This document shows, piece by piece, positions 44,583 to 53,875 of a stretch of 64,000 nucleotides of DNA (position 1 is the stretch's first letter; each line of letters starts with the position of its first letter). The notes below the pieces were generated by a model. That model was not told where the DNA came from and searched no databases. It saw only the letters and a program-made list of their open reading frames with translations. This DNA is from Actinacidiphila cocklensis. GTDB lineage: Bacteria > Actinomycetota > Actinomycetes > Streptomycetales > Streptomycetaceae. The position numbers and the translations under genes are program-made. Location: NCBI RefSeq assembly GCF_907177275.1, contig NZ_CAJSLV010000048.1, positions 143,466 to 207,465 of the forward strand, in the 5' to 3' direction.

Positions 44583-45554
44583 CTACTGCGGGTGGCGCAG
44601 CTGCCAGCCCGCCCAGGCCGAGACGACCATCCCGCGGATGTCGTGGGAGGCCGACCATCCCAGTTCCCTGCTGATCGCCTCGGCGGACGCGACGACCCTG
44701 GCCGGGTCCCCGGGGCGGCGTGCGACCACCTCGGGGGCGATCCCAGTGTGGCCCGAAACCTCCTGGATGATGCGCACCATCTCGGCCACCGAGACGCCCT
44801 CGCCGCGGCCGATGTTCAGCACCAGCTGCGCCTCGCGGTCCTCGGCGAGCCGGCGGGCGGCGGCGACGTGCGCGGAGGCGATGTCCTCGACGTGCACGTA
44901 GTCGCGGATACAGGTGCCGTCGGGCGTGGGGTAGTCGGCGCCGAAGACCAGCGGGGGCAGCCCGCGGGTGAGCCGGTCGAAGACCATCGGCACCAGGTTG
45001 GTGGCGCCCGGGTCGCTCAGTTCCGGGCTCGCGGCGCCCGCGACGTTGAAGTACCGCAGACACGCGGTGGCCATTTCGTGCGCTCGGCCGACTGCGGCGA
45101 CCAGCCGTTCTCCGGCCAGTTTGGTCTCGCCGTACGGGTTCATCGGCTCGCACGGGGTCTGCTCGGTGACCAGGTCCACGTCGGGCATTCCGTATACGGC
45201 CGCGGACGAGGAGAAGACGAAGCTGCGCACCTGCGCGTCGACGGCCGCCTCCAGGACGGTCCGCAGGCCCTCGACATTCTCCCGGTAGTACCACAGCGGG
45301 CGCTCGACGGACTCGCCGACCTGCTTCTTCGCCGCGATGTGGACGATGCCGCGCACCTCGTGCTCGTGCAGCACCCGGTCGAGGACCGCCCGGTCCAGGA
45401 CGCTGCCGCGCACCAGCGGCACACCGGCGGGCAGCCGTTCCGGATGACCTGCGCTCAAGTCGTCGACGACAACGACAGGCTGCCCGCCGGCGACGAGCGC
45501 CTTGACGACATGTGAACCGATGTAGCCGGCGCCGCCGGTAATCATCCAGGTCAT
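44583..45554 (-). CDS. galE: UDP-glucose 4-epimerase (GalE-type)
   Basis: 323 residues. It interconverts UDP-glucose and UDP-galactose via NAD+. The Rossmann motif ITGGAGYIGSHVVKAL (5-20), VHIAAKKQVGESVERPLWYY, the catalytic SSSAAVYGMP with YGETK (YxxxK), RYFNVAGA and TPDGTCIRDYVHVEDIA are all characteristic of GalE rather than of broader NDP-sugar reductases. The start is ATG 45554. Its place beside the surface-polymer genes (45.7-57.4 kb) suggests a supply of galactose units for the cell-wall glycopolymer, by inference. Confidence 0.93.
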   Translation of the reverse strand: MTWMITGGAGYIGSHVVKALVAGGQPVVVVDDLSAGHPERLPAGVPLVRGSVLDRAVLDRVLHEHEVRGIVHIAAKKQVGESVERPLWYYRENVEGLRTVLEAAVDAQVRSFVFSSSAAVYGMPDVDLVTEQTPCEPMNPYGETKLAGERLVAAVGRAHEMATACLRYFNVAGAASPELSDPGATNLVPMVFDRLTRGLPPLVFGADYPTPDGTCIRDYVHVEDIASAHVAAARRLAEDREAQLVLNIGRGEGVSVAEMVRIIQEVSGHTGIAPEVVARRPGDPARVVASAEAISRELGWSASHDIRGMVVSAWAGWQLRHPQ

Positions 45555-45704
45555 GGCCGGAAGTCTAACGATCGGACCGGATATCGCCGCATGCGGTGTC
45601 GTACCCGAGGGATAGACTCCGCCCACCAGAACCGGACGGATCTTCGAATAGATCCGGTTGCAGCGGTTCGGGGATTCACTGCTTGAGATCCCATGGGGGG
45701 ATTA

Positions 45705-47420
45705 GTGTCAGAATCCAAGCCGGCACGGCCCAACGGCCGCCGGCGTCTTGTGGCGGCCTGCACGGCCGGCATCCTTTCGCTCGGCGCCTTCGCGCTGAGC
45801 TCGGGCGCACAGGCCGCAGAGCCCGGTGCGCACCACGTCGCGGATCGGTCCACCGTGTCCGCGGCGCACGTTCCGCACATCTCCGCGCCCACCGCGTCGG
45901 TGAACAAGTCGAAGCTGGCGGCGGGCGCCGCCGTCCAGACCCCGGCACCCGTCCGCTACGACATCGACGGCGACGGGGCCGGTGACCAGCTCTACCGCGG
46001 TGTGGACTTCAACTGGTACAACTCCCTGGCCGACGGGAACCACAGCCTCGGCGACTCCACCGAGCAGTACGTGGATGTGATCACCCCGGGCAACATCGAC
46101 GGGGCGACCGGTCCCGACGTCCTGGGGCTGACCGCCAGCGGCAAGCTGGAGATGTTCAGCGGGTCGAACTTCCCGGCCTCCTCGTCGTGGACCAGCACCG
46201 GCTGGACCATCTACAACAAGGTCTTCGCGCTCGACGACGTGACCGGTGACGGCATCCCCGACATCGCCGCGCGGACCTTCGACGGCCACCTGTACCTCTT
46301 CCCGGGCACCGGGAGCGGCAGCGCGCCGTTCAAGACCCGCCTGCTCATCGGCAGCGGCTGGGCCGTCTACGACCAGCTGGCCGGCGCCGGGGACCTCGAC
46401 GGTGACGGCATCAGCGACCTGGTCGCACGCGACACCGCGGGGAACCTGTACTTCTACAAGGCCACCGGAGTCGCGGCCGCGCCCTACAAGGGCAAAGCGC
46501 TGATCGGCACCGGCTGGAACACGTACAACCAGATCATCGGCCTCGGCAACGGCGAGTCCGGTGCCGGCTTCGTGACCGGCCGGACCGTCAGCGGTGACCT
46601 GTACCAGTACGCGGCGAACGGCGCCGGAGGCCTCAAGCCCCGCTATCTGTGGAGCACCGGTGCCGGGGAAATCGACGTCATGGCCGGCATGGGCGGCATC
46701 CAGAACTGGGGCAAGAAGTGGCTGGCCGGCGTCACGTCGTCCGGTTCGATGTACGGCTACGTACCCACCAACACCGGGACGTTCTACGGGCGGGACCCGG
46801 TGGGCGACCCCGGCGACTTCGCCGGCGTCTCGAACATGGCCGCCGGCGTCTCGTCGACCGACGAGGGCTACCCGGAGCTGTTCATCAGCGCCGGCGGCAC
46901 GCTCTACAACTACGCCCGCGGCGCCATCACCAGCGGTTGGTCGTACAACCTGACGGTCGCCCCCGGCGACGTCAGCGGCGACGGCAAGAGCGACCTGCTC
47001 GCCCGCAACTCCTCGGGGCAGCTGTACCTCTTCCGCGGCACGGGCACCGGCACCGGTTACTCCGCCCGTACGCTGATCGGCGGCGGCTGGGGCGTCTACA
47101 ACGCCATCATCGGCGCCGGCGACATGACCGGCGACGGCCGGACCGACATCCTGGCCCGTGACACGGGCGGCACGCTGTACATCTACAAGGGCACCGGCAA
47201 CGCGTCGGCGCCGTTCGCGGGCCGGGTCAAGCTCAGCTCGGGCTTCGGCGGGTACAAGAAGATCGCCACCGCCGGCGACATCGACGGCAACGGCCTGGCC
47301 GACCTGCTCGCGGTGAACTCCGCGGGCACGATGTACCGCTTCAGTGCCCACGGCACCGGGCAGTTCTCCGCCGGCGTCGCGCTGGGCGGCGGCTGGAACA
47401 CCTACTCCAAGCTCTTCTGA
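45705..47420 (+). CDS. Secreted FG-GAP/VCBS repeat protein
   Basis: 571 residues. I prefer GTG 45705 because GGGGGGA lies just upstream; an in-frame ATG at 45693 is the alternative. The signal peptide (RRLVAACTAGILSLGAFALS, cleaved after AQA) is followed by about seven repeats of 55-60 residues, each with a calcium-binding DxDGDGxxD-like loop. Examples are YDIDGDGAGDQLY, DDVTGDGIPDIAARTFDG, GDLDGDGISDLVARDTAG and GDMTGDGRTDILARDTGG. Between these come FPGTGSG- or YKGTGN-type turns, a seven-bladed beta-propeller. Function is probably extracellular adhesion or binding. The strong hairpin 47461-47493 ends the unit. Confidence 0.9.
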   Translation: MSESKPARPNGRRRLVAACTAGILSLGAFALSSGAQAAEPGAHHVADRSTVSAAHVPHISAPTASVNKSKLAAGAAVQTPAPVRYDIDGDGAGDQLYRGVDFNWYNSLADGNHSLGDSTEQYVDVITPGNIDGATGPDVLGLTASGKLEMFSGSNFPASSSWTSTGWTIYNKVFALDDVTGDGIPDIAARTFDGHLYLFPGTGSGSAPFKTRLLIGSGWAVYDQLAGAGDLDGDGISDLVARDTAGNLYFYKATGVAAAPYKGKALIGTGWNTYNQIIGLGNGESGAGFVTGRTVSGDLYQYAANGAGGLKPRYLWSTGAGEIDVMAGMGGIQNWGKKWLAGVTSSGSMYGYVPTNTGTFYGRDPVGDPGDFAGVSNMAAGVSSTDEGYPELFISAGGTLYNYARGAITSGWSYNLTVAPGDVSGDGKSDLLARNSSGQLYLFRGTGTGTGYSARTLIGGGWGVYNAIIGAGDMTGDGRTDILARDTGGTLYIYKGTGNASAPFAGRVKLSSGFGGYKKIATAGDIDGNGLADLLAVNSAGTMYRFSAHGTGQFSAGVALGGGWNTYSKLF

Positions 47421-47460
47421 GCCCGTGAGGTTCTGAGGGCCTGAGGTTCCATACGACGAG

Positions 47461-47493
47461 AAGGCGCCCGCACCGTTCCGGTGCGGGCGCCTT
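47461..47493. terminator. Bidirectional terminator hairpin
   Basis: Perfect 15-bp arms AAGGCGCCCGCACCG (47461-47475) and CGGTGCGGGCGCCTT (47479-47493) with a TTC loop. It lies between the converging FG-GAP and PIG-L genes. Confidence 0.85.
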
Positions 47494-47510
47494 CGCCGTC
47501 GCGAGGGCGG

Positions 47511-49697
47511 TCAACTGCCGCCCGGTCCCGCGGGGGTGGCGTCCGGCGCAGCGTCCAGCCCCAGCGACACCAGCAGCGGGCCGCCGGCGCCCGCCTTCAG
47601 CAGCGCCGGCCGGCCCACCGCGAAGGAGCCCGCCCCGTTGTGGACCGCGGCCGGCACACCGCCAGGTGCGACGACCAGGCCGTCCCGCACCAGATGGGCG
47701 TCGCCGGACACCCCCCGTACCGCGAGCACCGGCTCCTCACCGGCCCTGACCGGCTGGCCTGCCAGCAGCGAGACCGGTCCGAAACCGGCACCGCCGAGCT
47801 GGGCGGCCGGTGTCCAGTGGTGCCCGCCGGCGGCCTCGGCCAGCCGCTCCACCACCAGGACCGCGGTGTCGGGCTCGCGGTAGGCCAGCAGCAGCGAGCC
47901 GTCAGCCGCGGCGACGGCGTCCGGCGCCTCGGCCGGCGGCGCCATCCCCTTCAGCTGCCGGTGCCGCAACTCGCCGCCGGGAGTGTCCTGCGCCCACTCG
48001 TGGACCGCGGTGAAGCCGGCCGCGAAGACATGGATCAGGCCCTGCGCGTCCAGCGCGGCGGCCAGTCCTTCCTGTACCTGGCCACCGGACAGGGCACGCC
48101 AGGGCGACCAGTGGCCCTCGGCCTCGCGGACCCGGGTGCTCAGGCCCTTCGACGCGTTGCGGACGAACAGGTGGATGCGGCCGTCCCTGCCCGCCACGAC
48201 GGCCGGCGGGCCGACCCGGCGTCCGCGCACCGGGTCCTGCTCCGGATTGCCCAGCCGCCGCCACGCGGAACGGGCGCCCCCCGCACCCGACGTCTCCAGC
48301 ATCACGATCTCCCGGGTGTCGGCACCGGGGTCGCCGTCGAGCCCGGAGAAGCGCAGCGCGAAGACCAGGTCGTGGCCGTCGGCGCCGGTGGCCACGCCCA
48401 GCGCGGGCACCAGCGGTCCGCCGCCCAGGTCCTCGGGCGCGCTCCACGCGGCTCCGGGGGCGTCGGCCACCGTCCAGCGGACGGCCCTGGTGCCGAGCAC
48501 GCCGTAGGCGACCAGCCGGCCGTCCTTCGCCCGGCCGGCCCGCGGCCCCGCGGTGGGGTAGCGGTAGTGGGTGCTCCGCACCCACCCCCGCGGGTCCCGC
48601 AGCGAGGCGCCCTGGCCGACGGAGTAGTCGCCGCAACCGCCGGGGTTGCCGCAGGCCCAGGCGGGATTGCCGCCGTAGACGTCCAGCAGGCCGGCCTTCA
48701 TCCGCACGACGTCCTGCGGCAGGCTGTGCGCCCAGCGCTGGTTGTAGTAGCCGCGGTAGGTCTCGGTGAGGAAGGACGGGGCGGTCCCGCCCGCCGCCGT
48801 ACGGTCCGACCACTGCGCCATCGCGCGCCAGGTGAACTGCGCGACGGCGGTGTGGTCCCGGTGGTCGGAGTAGCCGCCCTGGTCGCTGCCGCGCGGATGG
48901 CTCGCGTCGTGGACCTGGATGTCGGGGTCGGGGTCGAGAGTGCGGATCAGGCTCGGCCGGTAGCGGTCCATGAGGAAGGCGAGCGCGTCGGTCAGCGACA
49001 CCGGATCGAAGGTGTGCGTCCCGCGCACCGGCGAGTCGGGCTGCGGAACGGTGTTCACCTCCCCGCCCTTCGCCCACAGCTTGTCGATCCCGAGGGTGCC
49101 GCCGGACACCGGCGTGTGCATGTCGATCCGCAGGAAGACCAGTTCGGCCCGTCTGCCGTCGTGCACCAGCGTGGCGACCTCGGCCGCGCCGCCGCCCGGC
49201 AGGTCGAGCGCGGTGCGGACCCACGGGGTGAAGATCGTGGCACCCAGCATCCGTGCGTACGCCTGGCGCAGCCCCTGCTGCCGGGCGGAGACGTACGCGG
49301 GGATGTCCCCCTTGGGCCGGTGGCGCTGGCCTGGGGCGCGGTTCACGCCGAAGGAGTCGCCGCTGGTGACGTAGACCGACACGACCGGCACCCCACGTTC
49401 GAGGGTGCTCAGCGTGTCCGGGTTCATGAAGTACAGGTCGTCGTCGGGGTGTGCGAGCACCTGCATCACCAGGGGCGCCGCAGCCGGCACGAAGGCGACC
49501 GGGGCCGCGACGGGCAGCGTGCTGCCGGTGGGCCGGGGAGTGACGCGCGGCCGGGAAGCGCCGGAGGGCGGAGCCGTCGTCGCCGCGCCCGCCGCGCCGC
49601 GGCATCCCGCCACGGTGAACGACGCGAGAGCCCCTGCCGCGGAACCCATCACGGCCCTGCGTGCGAGGCCCCCACGCCCCGGCTGGCTACGGTCCAC
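47511..49697 (-). CDS. Tat-type lipoprotein PIG-L deacetylase with beta-propeller-like C-terminal region
   Basis: 728 residues, GTG 49697 after GGAGAGG. The signal has twin arginines (LARRAVMGSAAGALASF) and a lipobox-like VAGC. The PIG-L zinc domain (about 75-320) begins MQVLAHPDDDLYFMNPDTLS, the AHPDD motif of GlcNAc-PI/mycothiol-type deacetylases, and includes SDHRDHTAVAQF for the third zinc ligand. The remaining ~400 residues are repetitive beta structure (LVFALRFSGLDGDP, DGRIHLFVRNASKG, LAAALDAQGLIHVFAAG, SLLLAYREP), resembling a PLL/fucose-lectin-type propeller that may bind surface sugar. It belongs with the surrounding glycopolymer genes. Confidence 0.87.
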   Translation of the reverse strand: MDRSQPGRGGLARRAVMGSAAGALASFTVAGCRGAAGAATTAPPSGASRPRVTPRPTGSTLPVAAPVAFVPAAAPLVMQVLAHPDDDLYFMNPDTLSTLERGVPVVSVYVTSGDSFGVNRAPGQRHRPKGDIPAYVSARQQGLRQAYARMLGATIFTPWVRTALDLPGGGAAEVATLVHDGRRAELVFLRIDMHTPVSGGTLGIDKLWAKGGEVNTVPQPDSPVRGTHTFDPVSLTDALAFLMDRYRPSLIRTLDPDPDIQVHDASHPRGSDQGGYSDHRDHTAVAQFTWRAMAQWSDRTAAGGTAPSFLTETYRGYYNQRWAHSLPQDVVRMKAGLLDVYGGNPAWACGNPGGCGDYSVGQGASLRDPRGWVRSTHYRYPTAGPRAGRAKDGRLVAYGVLGTRAVRWTVADAPGAAWSAPEDLGGGPLVPALGVATGADGHDLVFALRFSGLDGDPGADTREIVMLETSGAGGARSAWRRLGNPEQDPVRGRRVGPPAVVAGRDGRIHLFVRNASKGLSTRVREAEGHWSPWRALSGGQVQEGLAAALDAQGLIHVFAAGFTAVHEWAQDTPGGELRHRQLKGMAPPAEAPDAVAAADGSLLLAYREPDTAVLVVERLAEAAGGHHWTPAAQLGGAGFGPVSLLAGQPVRAGEEPVLAVRGVSGDAHLVRDGLVVAPGGVPAAVHNGAGSFAVGRPALLKAGAGGPLLVSLGLDAAPDATPAGPGGS

Positions 49698-50000
49698 TGT
49701 TCCCTCTCCGTTCACCTCGCGAGTGATCATTTCGACCACCCGCAGCGCAAGAGGCACAATTCCGGGAGCGGGTTTCTTCCGTTTACCGTGACCGTCGTCA
49801 CAGCGCGGGAGGTGCTCCTCCGGGCGGCGCGGCCCGAATTCGACGGAATACCTGCCAGCCGGACAGGGGGCGCGACGGGGGGCCGTACAGGCAGGTGGAG
49901 AGCAGCCGAACGGGACGCAAACAGTGAACTTGCTGATCCCTGGCATCCTTGAAACGATGCGCTGGCTATCAGACGAGACGAGAATCGGGGTCCGGACCAC
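49698..50000. other. Divergent promoter region (PIG-L / GT-associated operon)
   Basis: 303 bp without a gene, separating the minus-strand deacetylase from the plus-strand operon beginning at 50001. A possible -35/-10 pair for the plus strand could lie near 49927-49955 (TTGCTG and TTGAAAC-like), but it is weak. I see no clear repeats. Confidence 0.4.
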
Positions 50001-50993
50001 GTGAGTGATTCGCTCTTGCCCTATGCGGTGGGTGCGGCCAAGCGCGCGCGTTCCGCGGCTGTACGCGTCCGCCGCAGAGTGGAGCGGATGCACACCGTGC
50101 CCGCCCTGGGCAGCGGGGTGCGTCCGAGGCCGGTCCTGCAGACGGAACATCTGTCGGTGCTCGGCGGCCGCACGCTGAACGTCGCGGTGGTCCTCCCGCG
50201 GCAGCCCGCGGGACTGGCCGCCGCCCGGCTGGAGTTGGTCCGCGGGAGCCGGCGGATGAGCCTGGAACTCGTCATGGAACCGCAGCGCGACGGCACCCTG
50301 CTGCTCACCGCGACCGCGCCGCTGCTGCACGCGGGACCCGGCGAGCGCGACACCCGCGGCCTCGCGGTGGGCACCGGCATATGGCGCTTCACCGTCGTCA
50401 CCGTCGACACCGCCGGCCGGGAGACCAGGGCCGACCTCGCAGCGCCGGCGCTGAGCACCATCGACGGCCCCACCCTCCCCACCTCCCCCTCGACGTCGAG
50501 CGGTGCGGTCTTCCGACCGGTCCGCTCCGTCGACGGCCGGGCCATGCTGAAGGTGAGCGCACCGGCGCAGCAGGCCGAACTGCTGGCCTTCGACCTGCGC
50601 TTCGACCGGATCACCGTGCACGGCCGGCTGATCTCCCGCCGCCACCCGGTCACCGACTACACCGCGGAGGCGGTCCGCAGGGGCACGACCAAGTCCGTTC
50701 CCGTCCAAGCGGTCTGGGACGGCGACGACTTCACCTTCGACATACCGCTCGCCGCGATGACCGCGAGGCAGTCGGCGCAGCGCACCTGGGACTTCCAGCT
50801 GCGGGCCGGACGCACCCGGCTGAAACTGGCCAGGCGGTTGACGCATGTGCGCAACATCAAGGACGTCTTCCGCACTCCTTTCACCATAGTCGCCCTGGAG
50901 GACGGCTCCCTGGCACGTGTGCACGCCCATCTGACGCCGAGCGGCGCCCTGGCGGTCGCCTGCGCCGCCTTCGGAACCAACGAGGACGCATGA
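50001..50993 (+). CDS. Protein upstream of and coupled to the GT4-Stealth gene, function unknown
   Basis: 330 residues, start GTG 50001. A basic N-terminus (AAKRARSAAVRVRRRVERMH) precedes beta-rich regions (RTLNVAVVLPRQPAGLAAAR, MLKVSAPAQQAELLAFDLRF, TFDIPLAAMTARQSAQRTWD) that look like a tandem beta-sandwich. Such modules are found beside or fused to teichoic-acid-type glycerophosphotransferases. It has no signal peptide or membrane helix. Its stop overlaps the next ATG by 4 nt (50990-50993), so the products probably act together. Confidence 0.7.
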   Translation: MSDSLLPYAVGAAKRARSAAVRVRRRVERMHTVPALGSGVRPRPVLQTEHLSVLGGRTLNVAVVLPRQPAGLAAARLELVRGSRRMSLELVMEPQRDGTLLLTATAPLLHAGPGERDTRGLAVGTGIWRFTVVTVDTAGRETRADLAAPALSTIDGPTLPTSPSTSSGAVFRPVRSVDGRAMLKVSAPAQQAELLAFDLRFDRITVHGRLISRRHPVTDYTAEAVRRGTTKSVPVQAVWDGDDFTFDIPLAAMTARQSAQRTWDFQLRAGRTRLKLARRLTHVRNIKDVFRTPFTIVALEDGSLARVHAHLTPSGALAVACAAFGTNEDA

Positions 50994-53806
50994 AGATCAC
51001 ATTTCTGCTCACCTGGGGCGACGCGATGGGCGGCACCGAGAAGGCCGCCTACACCCAGGCGGCCCATCTCGCCCCGCTGCACGAGGTCGAGGTTCTCAGC
51101 ATCTTCAAGACCGAGTCCGAGCCCTTCCTCACCGAGGGCAAGGCGGTCACGATGCGCTACCTGGTCGACCGCACCGGCAGCGTGCCGCGTCCGGTGCGCG
51201 CGAGCACTCTCACCGACGACGAGTGCCTGGCGCTGGCATCGCAGCCGAGCGAGCTGATCCCGCCGTCCGCCGAGCCCACCTTCGACCGGCTGTCGGACTT
51301 CGAGATGGCCGCCGCGATCAGCGTGCTGGACTGCGACATCCTGATCACCACCACGCCCGCCCTGATGATGGCGATGGTGGAACTGGCCCCGCCGCGGGTG
51401 GTGACGCTGCACCAGGAGCACCGGATCTCGCAGCTGCGCGGCCCGACGGGCGAGCCGATGCTGATCCACGCGCCGCGGCTGGACGCGCTGGTCTCGCTCA
51501 CCGAGCTGACCACCAACTGGTTCGCCGAGTCGCTCGGCCAGTCCGCGCCGCTGCTCGCCACCATCCCCAACGCGATGCCCGAGGGCTACAAGCCGCGCTC
51601 CGACCTGGAGACCAAGGTCGTGATGGTGGCTGCCCGCATGATGTACGAGAAGGGCATGGACCTGGCGATCCAGGCCTTCGCGGAGATCTGCGAGGAGCAT
51701 CCGGGCTGGGTTCTGCGGATCTTCGGCGGCGGACCGCAGCTCAACCAGCTGCGCCGGCTGGTGGAAGGGCTCGGCCTGCACGACAGGGTCGAGATACTGG
51801 GCCGCTCCCGGCAGATGTCCGAGGAGTGGGCGAAGGCGTCCATCGCGCTCATGCCGTCCCGCTGGGAGGCCTTCGGGCTGGTGATGCTCGAGGCCTTCGC
51901 CGCCGGTGTGCCCGTGGTCGCCTTCGACTCGCTGACCGGTCCCGCGACGATCGTGCGGCACGAGGTCGACGGTCTGCTGGTCCAGTCCGACGACGTCAGC
52001 TCGTACGCCGCCGCGATGTCGCGGCTGATGGGCGACGACGACCTGCGGCACGCCTACGGGAAGAACGCCCTCGAAGGCGCCCGCGAGCGTTTCAACGCCG
52101 AGAAGATATCGGCGATGTGGGAGGACCTGTTCGCCAGGCTCGTGGAGCGCCGCGACAAGCCGGAGCGCTTCAGCGAGCGCGCCGACCGCGCCGCCCGGCG
52201 GATCGCCACCGGCGGCAGCCGCACCTTCGCGGTGGCGGCCCCGGTCAGCAGGCTGTCGCCGTCGAACGACGAGCAGAAGGCCCGCGAGGTCATCATCCAG
52301 GCCCAGGACCGCAACCGGCTGATCCGCTCCGGCGGCCGGGTGGCCGAGGTCAGGAACGACGTCCCGGCCTGGAAGATGGCCGCGATCAACCTGGAACTGG
52401 CCGCGGACGCCCTCGAGCAGCACGGGGTTCCGTACATCATGCTGCGCGACACCGCCGCGATCGGCTTCCGGCTCGCGGTGCGCGCCGAGGACGGACAGCG
52501 GGTACTGGACGCGCTCGCCGACAGCCTGGCGGGCAAGCCGGTCTACGGCGAGCTGATGTCGCCACGTGTCTCCGCCCCCGGTGCGGTACTCGGTGAGCGG
52601 CTGCGCAACGTCGGCGAGGTCAAGGGCGTACGGGTCTTCAAGCCGATCGTCTCCGAGAGCCGCACCCTGCGCTACGGTCCCGCCTACGGCTGCCGGGTGG
52701 AGTTCTGGTCCGAGGACGAGGACGGCTGGCGGGTCTCCCCCGGCTCCGCGACCGTCGCAGGACCGCGACTGCCCGACCTGGAGGCGACCGGCACCCTGAC
52801 GGTCGGCGACCGCCAGTACCCGTCGACGACCGCCTTCACCGGCAGGGACCTGATGTGGGACATCGACTTCCCCATCGACGTGGTCTACACCTGGGTGGAC
52901 GACACCGACGCCGCCTGGCGCGCGCGCCGCGACGCCGCCCGCTCCGCGGCCGGCCTGCCCGACACCGGCGCCGAAGCCGGCGACGTGCGCTTCCGCAACC
53001 GCGACGAACTGCGGTACTCCCTGCGGTCGCTGGCCACCCACGCGCCCTGGGTGCGGAAGATCTTCCTGGTCACCGACGACCAGACGCCGTCCTGGCTGAA
53101 CACCGAGCACCCCGACATCCAGGTGGTCAGCCACCGGGAGATCTTCGCCGACACCTCGCTACTGCCGACGTTCAACTCGCACGCCATCGAGAGCCAGCTG
53201 CACCGCATCGAGGGCCTGTCGGAGCACTTCCTCTACGTCAACGACGACGTGTTCTTCGGCCGCCCGCTGACCCCGGGCAGCTTCTTCCACAGCAACGGCA
53301 CCTCGAAGTTCTACCGGTCGCCGACCTCGATCCCGATCAGCGAGATCACGGACGACGACGAGGGCTACTTCGTCGCGGCCAAGAACAACCGCAAGCTGCT
53401 GAAGGAGGCCTTCGGGCGCACGGCCACCCACGGTTTCCTGCACGCGCCGCACCCGCTGCGGCGCAGCGTGCTGGAACAGATCGCGGAGCGCTGGCCCGAG
53501 GAGACCGGCGCGACCGCCGCGAACCGCTTCCGCAGCCGCAACGACCTGTCGGTGACCTCGTCGCTGCACCACCACTTCGGCTATCTGACCGGTCAGACGG
53601 TGCCCGGAGCGATCTCCTGCGGATACGCCAACATCGCGGACTACACCCACCACAAGATGCTCACCCGGCTGCTGACCTCGCGGCACCAGGACGTCTTCTG
53701 CATCGGTGAGTCCGCCGAGTCCGAGGTGCCGGTGGACGAGCAGGACCGCGTGCTGCGCGCCTTCCTGAGCGCGTACTTCCCGGTCCCGTCGCCCTACGAG
53801 CGCTGA
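50990..53806 (+). CDS. GT4 glycosyltransferase fused to Stealth phosphotransferase
   Basis: 938 residues. The N-terminal GT-B glycosyltransferase (1 to about 390) has LLTWGDAMGGTEKAAYTQAA, AARMMYEKGMDLAIQAFAEI, RIFGGGPQLNQLRRLVEGLG and the GT4 E-x7-E region MPSRWEAFGLVMLEAFA. After a linker, the Stealth sugar-phosphotransferase domain (about 620-938) shows CR1 [17 protein letters not shown]2 [12 protein letters not shown] with [12 protein letters not shown]3 [20 protein letters not shown], and CR4 in the final part. Stealth enzymes transfer hexose-1-phosphate to build phosphodiester polymers. The fusion would add a sugar and a sugar-phosphate from one chain. It is coupled to the upstream gene. 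Confidence 0.92.
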   Translation: MKITFLLTWGDAMGGTEKAAYTQAAHLAPLHEVEVLSIFKTESEPFLTEGKAVTMRYLVDRTGSVPRPVRASTLTDDECLALASQPSELIPPSAEPTFDRLSDFEMAAAISVLDCDILITTTPALMMAMVELAPPRVVTLHQEHRISQLRGPTGEPMLIHAPRLDALVSLTELTTNWFAESLGQSAPLLATIPNAMPEGYKPRSDLETKVVMVAARMMYEKGMDLAIQAFAEICEEHPGWVLRIFGGGPQLNQLRRLVEGLGLHDRVEILGRSRQMSEEWAKASIALMPSRWEAFGLVMLEAFAAGVPVVAFDSLTGPATIVRHEVDGLLVQSDDVSSYAAAMSRLMGDDDLRHAYGKNALEGARERFNAEKISAMWEDLFARLVERRDKPERFSERADRAARRIATGGSRTFAVAAPVSRLSPSNDEQKAREVIIQAQDRNRLIRSGGRVAEVRNDVPAWKMAAINLELAADALEQHGVPYIMLRDTAAIGFRLAVRAEDGQRVLDALADSLAGKPVYGELMSPRVSAPGAVLGERLRNVGEVKGVRVFKPIVSESRTLRYGPAYGCRVEFWSEDEDGWRVSPGSATVAGPRLPDLEATGTLTVGDRQYPSTTAFTGRDLMWDIDFPIDVVYTWVDDTDAAWRARRDAARSAAGLPDTGAEAGDVRFRNRDELRYSLRSLATHAPWVRKIFLVTDDQTPSWLNTEHPDIQVVSHREIFADTSLLPTFNSHAIESQLHRIEGLSEHFLYVNDDVFFGRPLTPGSFFHSNGTSKFYRSPTSIPISEITDDDEGYFVAAKNNRKLLKEAFGRTATHGFLHAPHPLRRSVLEQIAERWPEETGATAANRFRSRNDLSVTSSLHHHFGYLTGQTVPGAISCGYANIADYTHHKMLTRLLTSRHQDVFCIGESAESEVPVDEQDRVLRAFLSAYFPVPSPYER

Positions 53807-53822
53807 CCGCCCGGCACGGCAG

Positions 53823-53858
53823 AGGGCGGCCCTTCCCCCGCGGGGGAAGGGCCGCCCT
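53823..53858. terminator. Bidirectional terminator hairpin
   Basis: Arms AGGGCGGCCCTTCCCCC (53823-53839) and its complement (53842-53858), followed on the plus strand by TTCG. It separates two converging Stealth genes. Confidence 0.85.
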
Positions 53859-53875
53859 TTCGCATGGCGCGGCGG

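Noticed and set aside
49731..50930. 410-codon upstream extension of the PIG-L frame
   Set aside because: Antisense to the 50001-50993 gene and low-complexity; a start with ribosome-binding site and signal peptide exists at 49697.
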